Part shown: piece after piece, positions 1 to 7,054 of the stretch | How the letters are laid out: the number at the start of each line of letters is the position of its first letter | How positions within the stretch are numbered: the stretch's first letter is position 1 | The notes under the pieces: generated by a model | What the model saw: only the letters and a program-made list of their open reading frames with translations | Told to the model about the DNA's origin: nothing | Database searches by the model: none | Program-made: the position numbers and the translations under genes | Assembly: GCA_018646825.1 (NCBI GenBank) | Contig: JABGUA010000142.1 | Location: 1 to 8,556, forward strand | Reading direction: 5' to 3' | Length of the DNA: 8,556 bases | Source of the DNA: Piscirickettsiaceae bacterium | GTDB taxonomy: Bacteria; Pseudomonadota; Gammaproteobacteria; Nitrosococcales; Methylophagaceae

Positions 1-460
1 CTTTACCGAAGGCGAAGATATTCAATTTACTGGTATCCCTTATTTTGCTCCCGAACTATTTCGTCGAGTTCGTCTGAAAGATCCTTTAAAAACCAAAGCG
101 TTATTAAAAGGCTTACAGCAACTCAGTGAGGAAGGTGCAACGCAGTTATTTAGACCTTTGGACAATAATGATCTGATTCTTGGTGCTGTAGGTGTTTTGC
201 AGTTTGATGTGGTCGTCCATCGTTTAAAAGGCGAATACAATGTTGATTGTGCCTATGAACCGGTACAAGTACACACCGCCCGTTGGGTCTATTGTGATGA
301 TGACAAAATGCTTGAAGAGTTTAAGCGTAAAGCATCACAAAACTTAGCGTTAGATGGTGCTGGAGGACTGACCTACATTGCAACGACGCGAGTGAATCTT
401 GATTTGACCGTGGAACGTTGGCCAGGTATTGAATTTAAGTCGACACGAGAACATACTTAA
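1..460 (+). CDS. prfC: Peptide chain release factor 3, C-terminal part (5' end outside window)
   Basis: Reading from base 2 gives 152 codons, open from the window edge to a TAA stop. The product closely resembles the C-terminus of E. coli RF3: it begins FTEGEDIQFTGIPYFAPELF, continues with RRVRLKDPLKTKALLKGLQQ and the stretch LFRPLDNNDLILGAVGVLQF, and ends near IEFKSTREHT. RF3 is a cytoplasmic translational GTPase that removes RF1 or RF2 from the ribosome after peptide release. The G domain with its P-loop lies upstream of the window, so only the C-terminal region is seen, roughly the last 29% of a protein usually about 525-530 residues long. An internal ATG at 158 is methionine within the conserved domain and not a start. 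No hairpin terminator is visible in the 67 bp before the next gene, so read-through is possible. Confidence 0.96.
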   Translation, partial: FTEGEDIQFTGIPYFAPELFRRVRLKDPLKTKALLKGLQQLSEEGATQLFRPLDNNDLILGAVGVLQFDVVVHRLKGEYNVDCAYEPVQVHTARWVYCDDDKMLEEFKRKASQNLALDGAGGLTYIATTRVNLDLTVERWPGIEFKSTREHT

Positions 461-527
461 TTCAACAGTTGCTTTTAGTGCAAGACCTCAAGCAGAATGT
501 CATGAACAACGTTAATGAAAAGGCCAA

Positions 528-992
528 ATGATGAAAGTCAGATCGGTGACTAAAAATAAAGGCAAGCCAGTGATCACACTATCACCGGCAGACACGCTAG
601 ACCAAGCGGTATCTCTCATGATGGTCCATCGAATTGGTTCAGTATTGATTGTCGACCCAGATACCTTGGTTGGCATTTTATCTGAGCGCGATTTATTACG
701 TGTTTTACACCAAGGGTTAGATCAATCTTTAGTCAATATCACGGTTAAACAGGCAATGACGCCAAATCCGATCACCTGTGATCCGGATGAGAGTTTAGAA
801 GATGCGATGACAAAGATGGTTGATAATAATATTCGTCACTTACCCGTTGTCTATAAAGGCAAACTTGAAGGGATGTTATCGATTACGGATATCGTTGAAG
901 AATTATTGAAAAAAGCGAAGTTTGAAAATAGATTATTAAAAAATTATATTCAAAATTGGCCAGAAGAAGGTGAAGCTGAACAAAACGGTTAA
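528..992 (+). CDS. Tandem CBS-domain protein
   Basis: A 154-residue soluble protein made almost wholly of two CBS domains, about residues 10-60 and 74-126, with no attached catalytic or membrane domain. The first ends in GILSERDLL (Asp55). The second opens with the AMTPNPITC signature, contains NIRHLPVV (101-108) and ends in GMLSITDIV (Asp121). The conserved Asp in each typically contacts the ribose of a bound adenine nucleotide. Paired CBS domains form a Bateman module that senses AMP, ATP or SAM; ligand and partner here are unknown. The charged tail after about residue 127 (KKAKFENRLLKNYIQNW) is probably helical. Two adjacent ATG codons (528 and 531) could start it; the purine-rich AAAGG at 518-522 lies 5 nt before the first and 8 nt before the second, so the shorter form is equally plausible. 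It follows prfC by 67 bp on the same strand and meets a convergent gene at its 3' end. Confidence 0.93.
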   Translation: MMKVRSVTKNKGKPVITLSPADTLDQAVSLMMVHRIGSVLIVDPDTLVGILSERDLLRVLHQGLDQSLVNITVKQAMTPNPITCDPDESLEDAMTKMVDNNIRHLPVVYKGKLEGMLSITDIVEELLKKAKFENRLLKNYIQNWPEEGEAEQNG

Positions 993-993
993 T

Positions 994-1287
994 CTAGGCT
1001 TCTAAGTCTTTTATCTGTGAGCTATGCTCGATTTGTAAATTATTTTCAGTCGCAAAGTCGATAAGAAAGCTAAATAACATTTCGTCATCATTCTCAAGTG
1101 ATGCCTCAATCACCACACACTTGATACCTTCTATCGATGCCAAAGCAACACATGGGTGGAAGGTAATACGCCGATTTTTATCATAAGTAGCAACAGCACC
1201 GCATAAGCGTTCTGCCCAGTCACTAGGGCGAAATTTTCGACCATCTTGTGTGAGTCCGTGGAGAATAACTTTTGTCGCTGTTGACAT
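994..1287 (-). CDS. DUF3579 family protein, function unknown
   Basis: A 97-residue protein on the minus strand, matching from memory the DUF3579 family: an opening KVILHGLTQDGRKFRPSDWA, then ERLCGAVATY, a central block with HPCVALASIEGIKCVVIEAS, and a C-terminal acidic, helical part with FLIDFATENNLQIEH. The GRKFRPSDWAERLCG block and the IKCVV segment are the recognisable family signatures. There is no signal peptide or membrane segment, so it is probably cytoplasmic. No function is established and none is proposed. The ATG at 1285-1287 gives the full family length; only a weak purine tract (GCAAG) precedes it. Its stop codon (TAG, bases 994-996 on the complement) is one base from the stop of the convergent CBS gene, and upstream it faces the amidohydrolase gene across a 153-bp gap. 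Confidence 0.88.
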   Translation of the reverse strand: MSTATKVILHGLTQDGRKFRPSDWAERLCGAVATYDKNRRITFHPCVALASIEGIKCVVIEASLENDDEMLFSFLIDFATENNLQIEHSSQIKDLEA

Positions 1288-1440
1288 CTTGCATGCTCAA
1301 AAAATAAAGAGTAACGGTATGATTAATGATTTATTCTACGACATTTTTATGTTGCGGTCTGTGATTAATTTATCTATTTTTAATAAGCACAAAATGAGTG
1401 CAGAATGTAACCAAAATAGGGCATTGGAAGCAATAGTTTA

Positions 1441-2556
1441 ATGATAAGGAAAGCATTTAAAATAGTCGTATTAGCTATGCTGATATTAATAGCGCTGGCT
1501 TTGATTGCAAGGTGGCTTTTATTTAAAGGCCCAGTCCAAGAACCACAAACATTGCCCGACAGCCCGATCATTGACATGCACGTCCATATTGCGGGTTTAG
1601 GTTATGGCGACAGTGGCTGCTTTGTTGCTGATGCCATGAAGGATAGCTACAAGTTTGACTATTATCTGGGCGCATTTGGCGTTGATGAAGCGTTATTGAA
1701 ACAGAAGGGTGATCAAGTACTTGTTCAGCGCTTATCTAAAACGATTGCCGAAGCTGATAATAGTGATGGCGTCGTAATCTTAGCGCTAGATGGCGTTGTT
1801 AACGAACAAGGTGAGTTAGATCTTGGCAACACCCAAGTTTATATTCCAAATGACTATGTTGCAGAGCAAGCGCGTTTATATCCGAACGTCTATTTTGGCG
1901 CTAGCATTAATCCATATCGACACGATGCCTTAGCCCAATTAGAACAAGTTAAACAGCAAGGGGCTAAACTAATAAAATGGATCCCGAATATTCAACATAT
2001 CGATCCGAGCGATAGTCGATTAACCGCTTTTTACTTGAAAATGAAAGCGCTAGACTTGCCCCTATTAAGCCATGTTGGGCAAGAGCGTTCGTTTTCTGAT
2101 GCAATCGATGAGTATGGTGACCCCAAACGTTTGGCATTGCCATTATCACTCGGTGTCAAAGTGATTGCGGGTCATATCGCCACAACAGGTGAAAGCCATG
2201 GCGAGGATAATTATCAACGCATTTTGACCATGTTCGAGGCGTATCCTAACCTGTACACAGATATTTCAAGTTTGACTCAAATCAATAAGTTAGGCTATAT
2301 AAATAAAGCACTAGTAGATTCGAGGTTACAAGGCCGCTTGGTGTATGGCAGTGACTTTCCATTGGTCAATATGGCGTTAGTATCACCCTATTATTTTCCA
2401 TTAAACCTGACCTTTCAACAAATGCGTTCTATATCCAAAATCACCAATCCATTTGAGCGAGATATTGCTTTAAAACAAGCATTAGGACTACCTAGCGATA
2501 TTTTTGCAAGGAGTGCTTTACTGTTGAATATTGCGCCAGAAAATGAAAGTGATTGA
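1441..2556 (+). CDS. Membrane-anchored amidohydrolase-superfamily metal-dependent hydrolase
   Basis: A 371-residue protein with a single N-terminal hydrophobic segment (about residues 7-28) preceded by basic residues (RKAFK). This fits an uncleaved signal anchor with the catalytic domain outside the inner membrane; I see no lipobox or clear peptidase site. Residues 41-310 read as a TIM barrel. The metal-ligand positions of the superfamily are all present: HVH at 47-49 after strand 1, Lys179 (LIKWIPN) on strand 4, His211 (LLSHVGQE) on strand 5, His245 (IAGHIATTG) on strand 6 and Asp305 (VYGSDFP) on strand 8. The lysine could be the carbamylated bridging residue of a binuclear site. The overall style is that of the amidohydrolase-2 (PF04909) group; the substrate is not predictable. 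ATG 1441 is preceded by GGAAG at 1426-1430, ten bases upstream. The neighbours give no pathway clue. Confidence 0.85.
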   Translation: MIRKAFKIVVLAMLILIALALIARWLLFKGPVQEPQTLPDSPIIDMHVHIAGLGYGDSGCFVADAMKDSYKFDYYLGAFGVDEALLKQKGDQVLVQRLSKTIAEADNSDGVVILALDGVVNEQGELDLGNTQVYIPNDYVAEQARLYPNVYFGASINPYRHDALAQLEQVKQQGAKLIKWIPNIQHIDPSDSRLTAFYLKMKALDLPLLSHVGQERSFSDAIDEYGDPKRLALPLSLGVKVIAGHIATTGESHGEDNYQRILTMFEAYPNLYTDISSLTQINKLGYINKALVDSRLQGRLVYGSDFPLVNMALVSPYYFPLNLTFQQMRSISKITNPFERDIALKQALGLPSDIFARSALLLNIAPENESD

Positions 2557-2607
2557 CACCCAAAACAAGCGTAGGAAAAAAGATTAGGCTAAAACACCAT
2601 TCAGTGA

Positions 2608-2636
2608 TTTAGATCAGCCATAAAAGCCCGTATAAT
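2608..2636 (+). promoter_or_regulatory. Sigma-70-type promoter for the ileS operon
   Basis: A perfect -10 hexamer TATAAT lies at 2631-2636. A 17-bp spacer separates it from TTTAGA at 2608-2613, which matches four of six bases of the -35 consensus. Transcription would start near 2643, giving a leader of about 30 nt to the GTG proposed for ileS (18 nt to the upstream ATG). It sits in the only sizeable gap before the ileS-lspA-hisC-tyrA-aroA run, so it probably drives that operon. The leader is too short for an attenuator or T-box. Confidence 0.72.
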
Positions 2637-2662
2637 GACCTGTTTCTTTAACCAAGAGCAAT

Positions 2663-2666
2663 GGGA
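2663..2666 (+). promoter_or_regulatory. Shine-Dalgarno-like GGGA favouring the GTG start of ileS
   Basis: GGGA ends six bases before GTG 2673, a normal spacing. The in-frame ATG at 2661 has only AAGAG two bases ahead of it, too close to work well. The site therefore supports GTG over the upstream ATG, whose own G is part of this motif. Confidence 0.5.
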
Positions 2667-2672
2667 CCATTT

Positions 2673-5474
2673 GTGGCCGATTACAAACATACCTTAAACC
2701 TGCCAGCAACCAAGTTCCCAATGAAAGCGGGACTGCCTAACCGCGAACCATTGATGTTAAAGCATTGGCAGGATATCAATCTCTATCAAAAAATGCGGGA
2801 TAATGGCCAAGGTAAACCCACGTTTATTTTGCATGATGGCCCTCCTTACGCGAATGGCGATATTCATATTGGCCATGCGGTTAATAAAATTCTCAAAGAT
2901 ATTATTTTAAAATCAAAAACGTTATCGGGTTTTGATACGCCTTACGTACCTGGTTGGGATTGTCACGGTTTACCTATCGAACTTAATGTCGAAAAGAAAA
3001 TAGGTAAGCCGGGCGTTAAAGTATCGGCCAGCGAATTTAGAAAGGCCTGCCGGACTTATGCCCAAAAGCAAGTTGATGGCCAACGTGAAGACTTTAAAAG
3101 ATTAGGTATACAAGCGGAATGGGATAATCCTTATCTCACGATGGATTTCAGTTACGAAGCAGATATTATTCGGACCTTGGGTGAAATCGTTAAAAAAGGC
3201 CATTTACACAAGGGCGTTAAACCGGTCCATTGGTGTGTCGATTGTGGTTCAGCTTTGGCAGAGGCAGAGGTGGAACACGAAGATAAAACATCACCCGCGA
3301 TTGATGTTCGTTTTAATGTCGTTGACCAAGCGGCATTCGAACAAGCGTGCGGTGGTAAGGGCCATGGCACTATCAGTGTACCGATTTGGACTACCACGCC
3401 ATGGACATTACCTGCTAATGAAGCGGTATCGCTAAATCCAGAATATGACTATTTGTTATTACAATGTGGTGAAGAACGTCTATTGCTAGCGGAAGCGTTG
3501 TATGAAAGTGCATTAGAACGTTACGGTATGACGGGTGAAATCATTGTCCGTTGCAAAGGTGAAGTCTTAGAAAATCTAGAGTTACACCACCCGTTTTACG
3601 ACAAAAAAGTACCTATTATTCTCGGTGACCATGTCACGGCAGAAGCAGGGACTGGCGCCGTACACACCGCACCGGGCCATGGGCAAGATGACTTTACCGT
3701 CGGCCTGAAATATCAACTAGCGGTGGACAATCCCGTTGGTGCAAATGGTGTTTTCTTAGCTGACACAGCACTTTTTGCTGGTCAATCGGTATTTAAAGCG
3801 AATCCCAATGTGATTGCTGTGTTGCAGGAAAAAGGGGCTTTACTGAAACATATTGATATTCGGCACAGCTACCCGCATTGTTGGCGTCATAAAAGCCCGA
3901 TTATTTTCCGAGCAACACCGCAGTGGTTTATCAGCATGGATCAAAGTGGCTTACGTAAGGCCGCAGAACAAGCGATTAATGATACAACATGGATGCCAGA
4001 TTGGGGCCAAAAGCGCATTGAAGGCATGGTGGAAGGACGACCAGATTGGTGTATTTCCCGTCAGCGCACATGGGGTGTTCCAATTCCATTATTTGTCCAC
4101 CAACAAACAGGTGAATTGCATCCAAATACAGAAGCATTAATGGAACAAGTGGCCTCACAAGTTGAGCAACAAGGCATTGATGCTTGGTTTGAAATGGAAG
4201 CCAGCGAATTATTGGGTGATGAGGCAGCAGATTACGAGAAAGTGTCTGATACCCTTGATGTCTGGTTCGATTCTGGTGTCTCACATGCCTGTGTATTAGC
4301 CCGTCGTGATTACTTGAAACGACCCGCCGATCTTTATTTGGAGGGCAGTGACCAACATCGCGGTTGGTTCCAATCATCCTTACTGACATCGGTGGCTTCA
4401 ACAGGAAAGGCACCCTACAAAGCGGTATTAACACATGGTTTTACAGTAGATGCTAACGGCATGAAAATGTCGAAATCTAAAGGCAATGTGATTGCGCCAC
4501 AAAAAGTGGTGAATAATTTAGGGGCTGATATCATTCGCCTTTGGGTAGCATCATCAGATTACACAGCTGAGATGAATGTGTCTGATGAGATTCTGAAACA
4601 AGCGGCTGATTCATATCGCCGTATTCGTAATACCGCGCGTTATTTACTATCGAACTTATCTGACTTTAATCCTGCAACAGATGGCGTTGCAGTGGAAGAT
4701 ATGTTGGCGCTTGATCAATGGGCGGTCGATAGGGCTTATCATGTGCAACAAGATATTCTTGAAGCGTATGAGAGCTATCAGTTCCATACTATCTATCAAA
4801 AAGTGCATAATTTCTGTGCCAATGAAATGGGTAGCTTGTATTTAGATATCACCAAAGATCGTCAGTACACCATGAAAGAAAATAGTGTCGGTCGGCGTTC
4901 AGCACAAACCGCGATGTATCATATCTTAGAAGCATTAACGCGTTGGGTTGCACCGATTTTAAGCTTCACTGCCGATGAATTATGGCAACATTTACCAGGC
5001 GAACGTAATGACTCTGTCATGCTTAACGCCTGGTATGACAGATTGACGCCATTAGCAGAAACGGTCGAGCTCGATGACGGGTTCTGGAGTCAATTATTCA
5101 CGGTTCGCGATGCGGTATCTAAACAACTCGAAGTGCTACGTAATGAGGGCAAAATCAAAGGGGGCTTAACGGCTGAAATCAGTTTATATGCTGACGCGCC
5201 TTTGAAAGCAGTATTGGATAAAATCGAGACAGAATTAAAATTCGTTTTAATTACATCTAAAGTGACCCTGTTACCGATGCGAGACAAACCCAGCGATGCA
5301 GTTGACAGTGAGTTACTCGGCCTAGCGTTATTAGCTGTGCCAGCTGATCATGCACGTTGTGATCGTTGTTGGCATCAAACAGCAGAGGTGGGCCAAGACG
5401 AAACGCATCCTGAACTCTGTGACCGTTGTATTGATAATATTGATGGCGAAGGTGAACATCGTCATTATGCGTAA
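2673..5474 (+). CDS. ileS: Isoleucyl-tRNA synthetase (GTG start proposed)
   Basis: Cytoplasmic class Ia synthetase that attaches isoleucine to tRNA-Ile; 933 residues from GTG 2673, close to the roughly 938 of E. coli. Residues from that start: DGPPYANGDIHIGH holds the HIGH motif (65-68); the CP1 editing domain shows TTTPWTLPAN (240-249) and VHTAPGHGQDD with His331 and Asp340; WFDSG and GSDQHRGWF follow; KMSKS is at 598-602. An anticodon-binding helical domain leads to a C-terminal zinc site, CDRCWH and CDRC, with Cys896, Cys899, Cys916 and Cys919. This is the bacterial IleS form with the zinc tail. The frame also contains an ATG at 2661, which would add MGPF; the GTG is preferred because the product then starts ADYKHTLNLP, matching E. 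coli MSDYKSTLNLP without extra residues. The gene is intact, heads the run and is followed after 12 nt by lspA. ribF, its common upstream partner, is absent. Confidence 0.97.
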   Translation: MADYKHTLNLPATKFPMKAGLPNREPLMLKHWQDINLYQKMRDNGQGKPTFILHDGPPYANGDIHIGHAVNKILKDIILKSKTLSGFDTPYVPGWDCHGLPIELNVEKKIGKPGVKVSASEFRKACRTYAQKQVDGQREDFKRLGIQAEWDNPYLTMDFSYEADIIRTLGEIVKKGHLHKGVKPVHWCVDCGSALAEAEVEHEDKTSPAIDVRFNVVDQAAFEQACGGKGHGTISVPIWTTTPWTLPANEAVSLNPEYDYLLLQCGEERLLLAEALYESALERYGMTGEIIVRCKGEVLENLELHHPFYDKKVPIILGDHVTAEAGTGAVHTAPGHGQDDFTVGLKYQLAVDNPVGANGVFLADTALFAGQSVFKANPNVIAVLQEKGALLKHIDIRHSYPHCWRHKSPIIFRATPQWFISMDQSGLRKAAEQAINDTTWMPDWGQKRIEGMVEGRPDWCISRQRTWGVPIPLFVHQQTGELHPNTEALMEQVASQVEQQGIDAWFEMEASELLGDEAADYEKVSDTLDVWFDSGVSHACVLARRDYLKRPADLYLEGSDQHRGWFQSSLLTSVASTGKAPYKAVLTHGFTVDANGMKMSKSKGNVIAPQKVVNNLGADIIRLWVASSDYTAEMNVSDEILKQAADSYRRIRNTARYLLSNLSDFNPATDGVAVEDMLALDQWAVDRAYHVQQDILEAYESYQFHTIYQKVHNFCANEMGSLYLDITKDRQYTMKENSVGRRSAQTAMYHILEALTRWVAPILSFTADELWQHLPGERNDSVMLNAWYDRLTPLAETVELDDGFWSQLFTVRDAVSKQLEVLRNEGKIKGGLTAEISLYADAPLKAVLDKIETELKFVLITSKVTLLPMRDKPSDAVDSELLGLALLAVPADHARCDRCWHQTAEVGQDETHPELCDRCIDNIDGEGEHRHYA

Positions 5475-5486
5475 TGGTGTGAAAAA

Positions 5487-5960
5487 ATGCTCAAGTACCT
5501 GACGATTTCAGCGGTAATAATTGCACTTGATCAAGTCACAAAATGGCTAATGGTATCTTGGTTGTCTTTGTATGAAACAGTCGCAGTTATGCCTTATTTC
5601 AACCTAACTATGGCGCATAATCATGGTGCAGCTTTTAGCTTTTTAGCCCAAGCGGGTGGTTGGCAGCGTTGGTTCTTTATTGTGCTTGCGAGTGTCATTA
5701 GCATCGTTTTATTGGTTTGGTTAGCGAAGTTAAAACCACATGCAAAACTAGAGGCCATTTCATTAAGCTTAATTTTAGGTGGGGCAATTGGCAACGTGAT
5801 TGATCGAATTCATTATGGCTATGTAATCGATTTTCTTGATGTCTATATTGGCACCAGCCATTGGCCGGCTTTTAACGTTGCTGATTCAGCTATTTGTGTT
5901 GGTGCAGTGCTATTGATTTTAGATAGCTTTAAATCAGAACCCGAGTCACAGACGCTATGA
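5487..5960 (+). CDS. lspA: Prolipoprotein signal peptidase (signal peptidase II)
   Basis: An inner-membrane aspartyl protease of 157 residues that cleaves the signal peptide from lipoproteins after diacylglycerol has been added to the lipobox cysteine. Four hydrophobic segments are visible, about residues 4-24, 62-80, 90-110 and 128-148. Family motifs appear in order: ALDQVTKW with Asp15, AHNHGAAFSF with Asn45, GGAIGNVIDR (98-107), VIDFLD with Asp115, and FNVADSAI with Asp133. Asp115 and Asp133 are in the positions of the catalytic pair. Length is typical. ATG 5487 follows ileS by 12 nt, with GGTG at 5476-5479 as a modest ribosome site. The ileS-lspA pairing is very common in proteobacteria. 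Its TGA overlaps the hisC start in an ATGA arrangement, where fkpB would often be expected. Confidence 0.97.
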   Translation: MLKYLTISAVIIALDQVTKWLMVSWLSLYETVAVMPYFNLTMAHNHGAAFSFLAQAGGWQRWFFIVLASVISIVLLVWLAKLKPHAKLEAISLSLILGGAIGNVIDRIHYGYVIDFLDVYIGTSHWPAFNVADSAICVGAVLLILDSFKSEPESQTL

Positions 5961-7054
5961 ATGCCTGTGATATCGCGTTACCGAATATTAAGGCTTTAAA
6001 ACCCTACCAACCAGGCAAGCCTATTGAAGAATTAGAGCGTGAGCTCGGTATTCGTAACATTATTAAGCTGGCCTCAAATGAGAACCCATTGGGCCCGTCA
6101 AAATCTGCTTTAACCGCAATAAAAAAGGCAGCACAAGAGTTGACGCGTTACCCCGATGGTAACGGTTTTACCTTAAAAGCAGCTTTAGCCGATTATTATC
6201 AGCTTACGCCTCCTCAAATTACCTTGGGTAATGGCTCAAATGACGTTTTGGAATTGTTGGCCCGAACATTTGTCTCGCCGACTGATGAAGTTATTTTTTC
6301 ACAATATGCCTTTGCGGTATATCCGCTAGTGACACAAGCGATTGGGGCCAAATCAGTTATCGCACCATCACGTGATTATGGACATGATCTAGATGCCATG
6401 GCGACATTAATTAGTGATAAAACAAAGCTTATTTTTATAGCCAATCCGAACAATCCAACAGGCACAGCATTGGTACCAGAACAGGTCGAAGCCTTTTTAC
6501 AGCAAGTACCAGCATCCGTTATTGTCGTGTTAGATGAGGCTTATGTTGAATACACAACACAAAGTATCAACACCATTGAATGGCTGACAATTTATCCCAA
6601 TTTAGTGATAACCCGTACCTTTTCAAAAGCCTATGGACTTGCTGGATTAAGGGTGGGTTATAGCTTATCTTCTTCTGATATTGCCGATCTACTAAATCGT
6701 ATTAGGCAGCCCTTTAATGTGAATAGTCTGGCTTTAGCGGCAGCGGCGGCAGCCTTGACAGACCGGGCTTATATTAATCAAGCGAGACAGGAAAATGCAG
6801 CAGGATTAAAGCAGTTTGAGCTTGGGTTTGAACAATTGGGCCTCGTATATATTCCCTCAAAAGGTAATTTTATTGCGGTAGATGTTAAAACCAAGGCTAA
6901 ACCTATTTTTCAATCTTTATTACAACAAGGCGTTATTGTCAGACCTATCGACAATTATGGTTTGCCAAACCATTTGCGTATTAGTATTGGATTAGTAGCA
7001 GAGAACCAGCGTTGTCTTGATGCTTTAGCCATTGCTTTGGAGCAAACGATATGA
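5957..7054 (+). CDS. hisC: Histidinol-phosphate aminotransferase
   Basis: A fold-type I PLP enzyme of 365 residues that transfers the amino group between glutamate and imidazole-acetol phosphate in histidine synthesis. Visible motifs: ASNENPLGPS (39-48), TRYPDGNG (63-70), GNGSNDVLELL (91-101), IANPNNPTGT (161-170), VLDEAYVEY (191-199) with Asp193 and Tyr196 for the cofactor, TRTFSKAYGLAGLRVGY with the Schiff-base Lys224 and Arg232, and LRISIG with Arg341 for the substrate carboxylate. A position directly before tyrA suggests it may also transaminate aromatic keto acids such as prephenate or phenylpyruvate, as several HisC homologues do; this is inference. The ATG shares the ATGA overlap with the lspA stop and has only a weak ribosome site, so translation is probably coupled. 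No other his genes are in the window. Confidence 0.95.
   Translation: MNACDIALPNIKALKPYQPGKPIEELERELGIRNIIKLASNENPLGPSKSALTAIKKAAQELTRYPDGNGFTLKAALADYYQLTPPQITLGNGSNDVLELLARTFVSPTDEVIFSQYAFAVYPLVTQAIGAKSVIAPSRDYGHDLDAMATLISDKTKLIFIANPNNPTGTALVPEQVEAFLQQVPASVIVVLDEAYVEYTTQSINTIEWLTIYPNLVITRTFSKAYGLAGLRVGYSLSSSDIADLLNRIRQPFNVNSLALAAAAAALTDRAYINQARQENAAGLKQFELGFEQLGLVYIPSKGNFIAVDVKTKAKPIFQSLLQQGVIVRPIDNYGLPNHLRISIGLVAENQRCLDALAIALEQTI

Noticed and set aside
461..527. Separate promoter for the CBS gene (TTGCTT at 469-474 with CAGAAT at 493-498)
   Set aside because: Only three of six and four of six matches; too weak to claim, and co-transcription with prfC remains equally likely.
1380..1577. 65-codon minus-strand frame over the hydrolase N-terminus
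   Set aside because: It mirrors the hydrophobic anchor codons of the hydrolase; no support as a gene.
2557..2660. Possible terminator or leader riboswitch/T-box upstream of ileS
   Set aside because: No stem with U-tract is visible after the hydrolase stop, and the predicted leader after the TATAAT box is only about 30 nt, too short for a T-box or attenuator.
3853..4140. 95-codon plus-strand frame within ileS
   Set aside because: Out-of-frame with a clearly intact ileS and without any recognisable domain.
3976..4434. 152-codon open frame on the minus strand
   Set aside because: It lies wholly inside ileS opposite the conserved synthetase core, has no recognisable domain, and its composition (rich in H, P, R, V) is that of a reverse-strand shadow.
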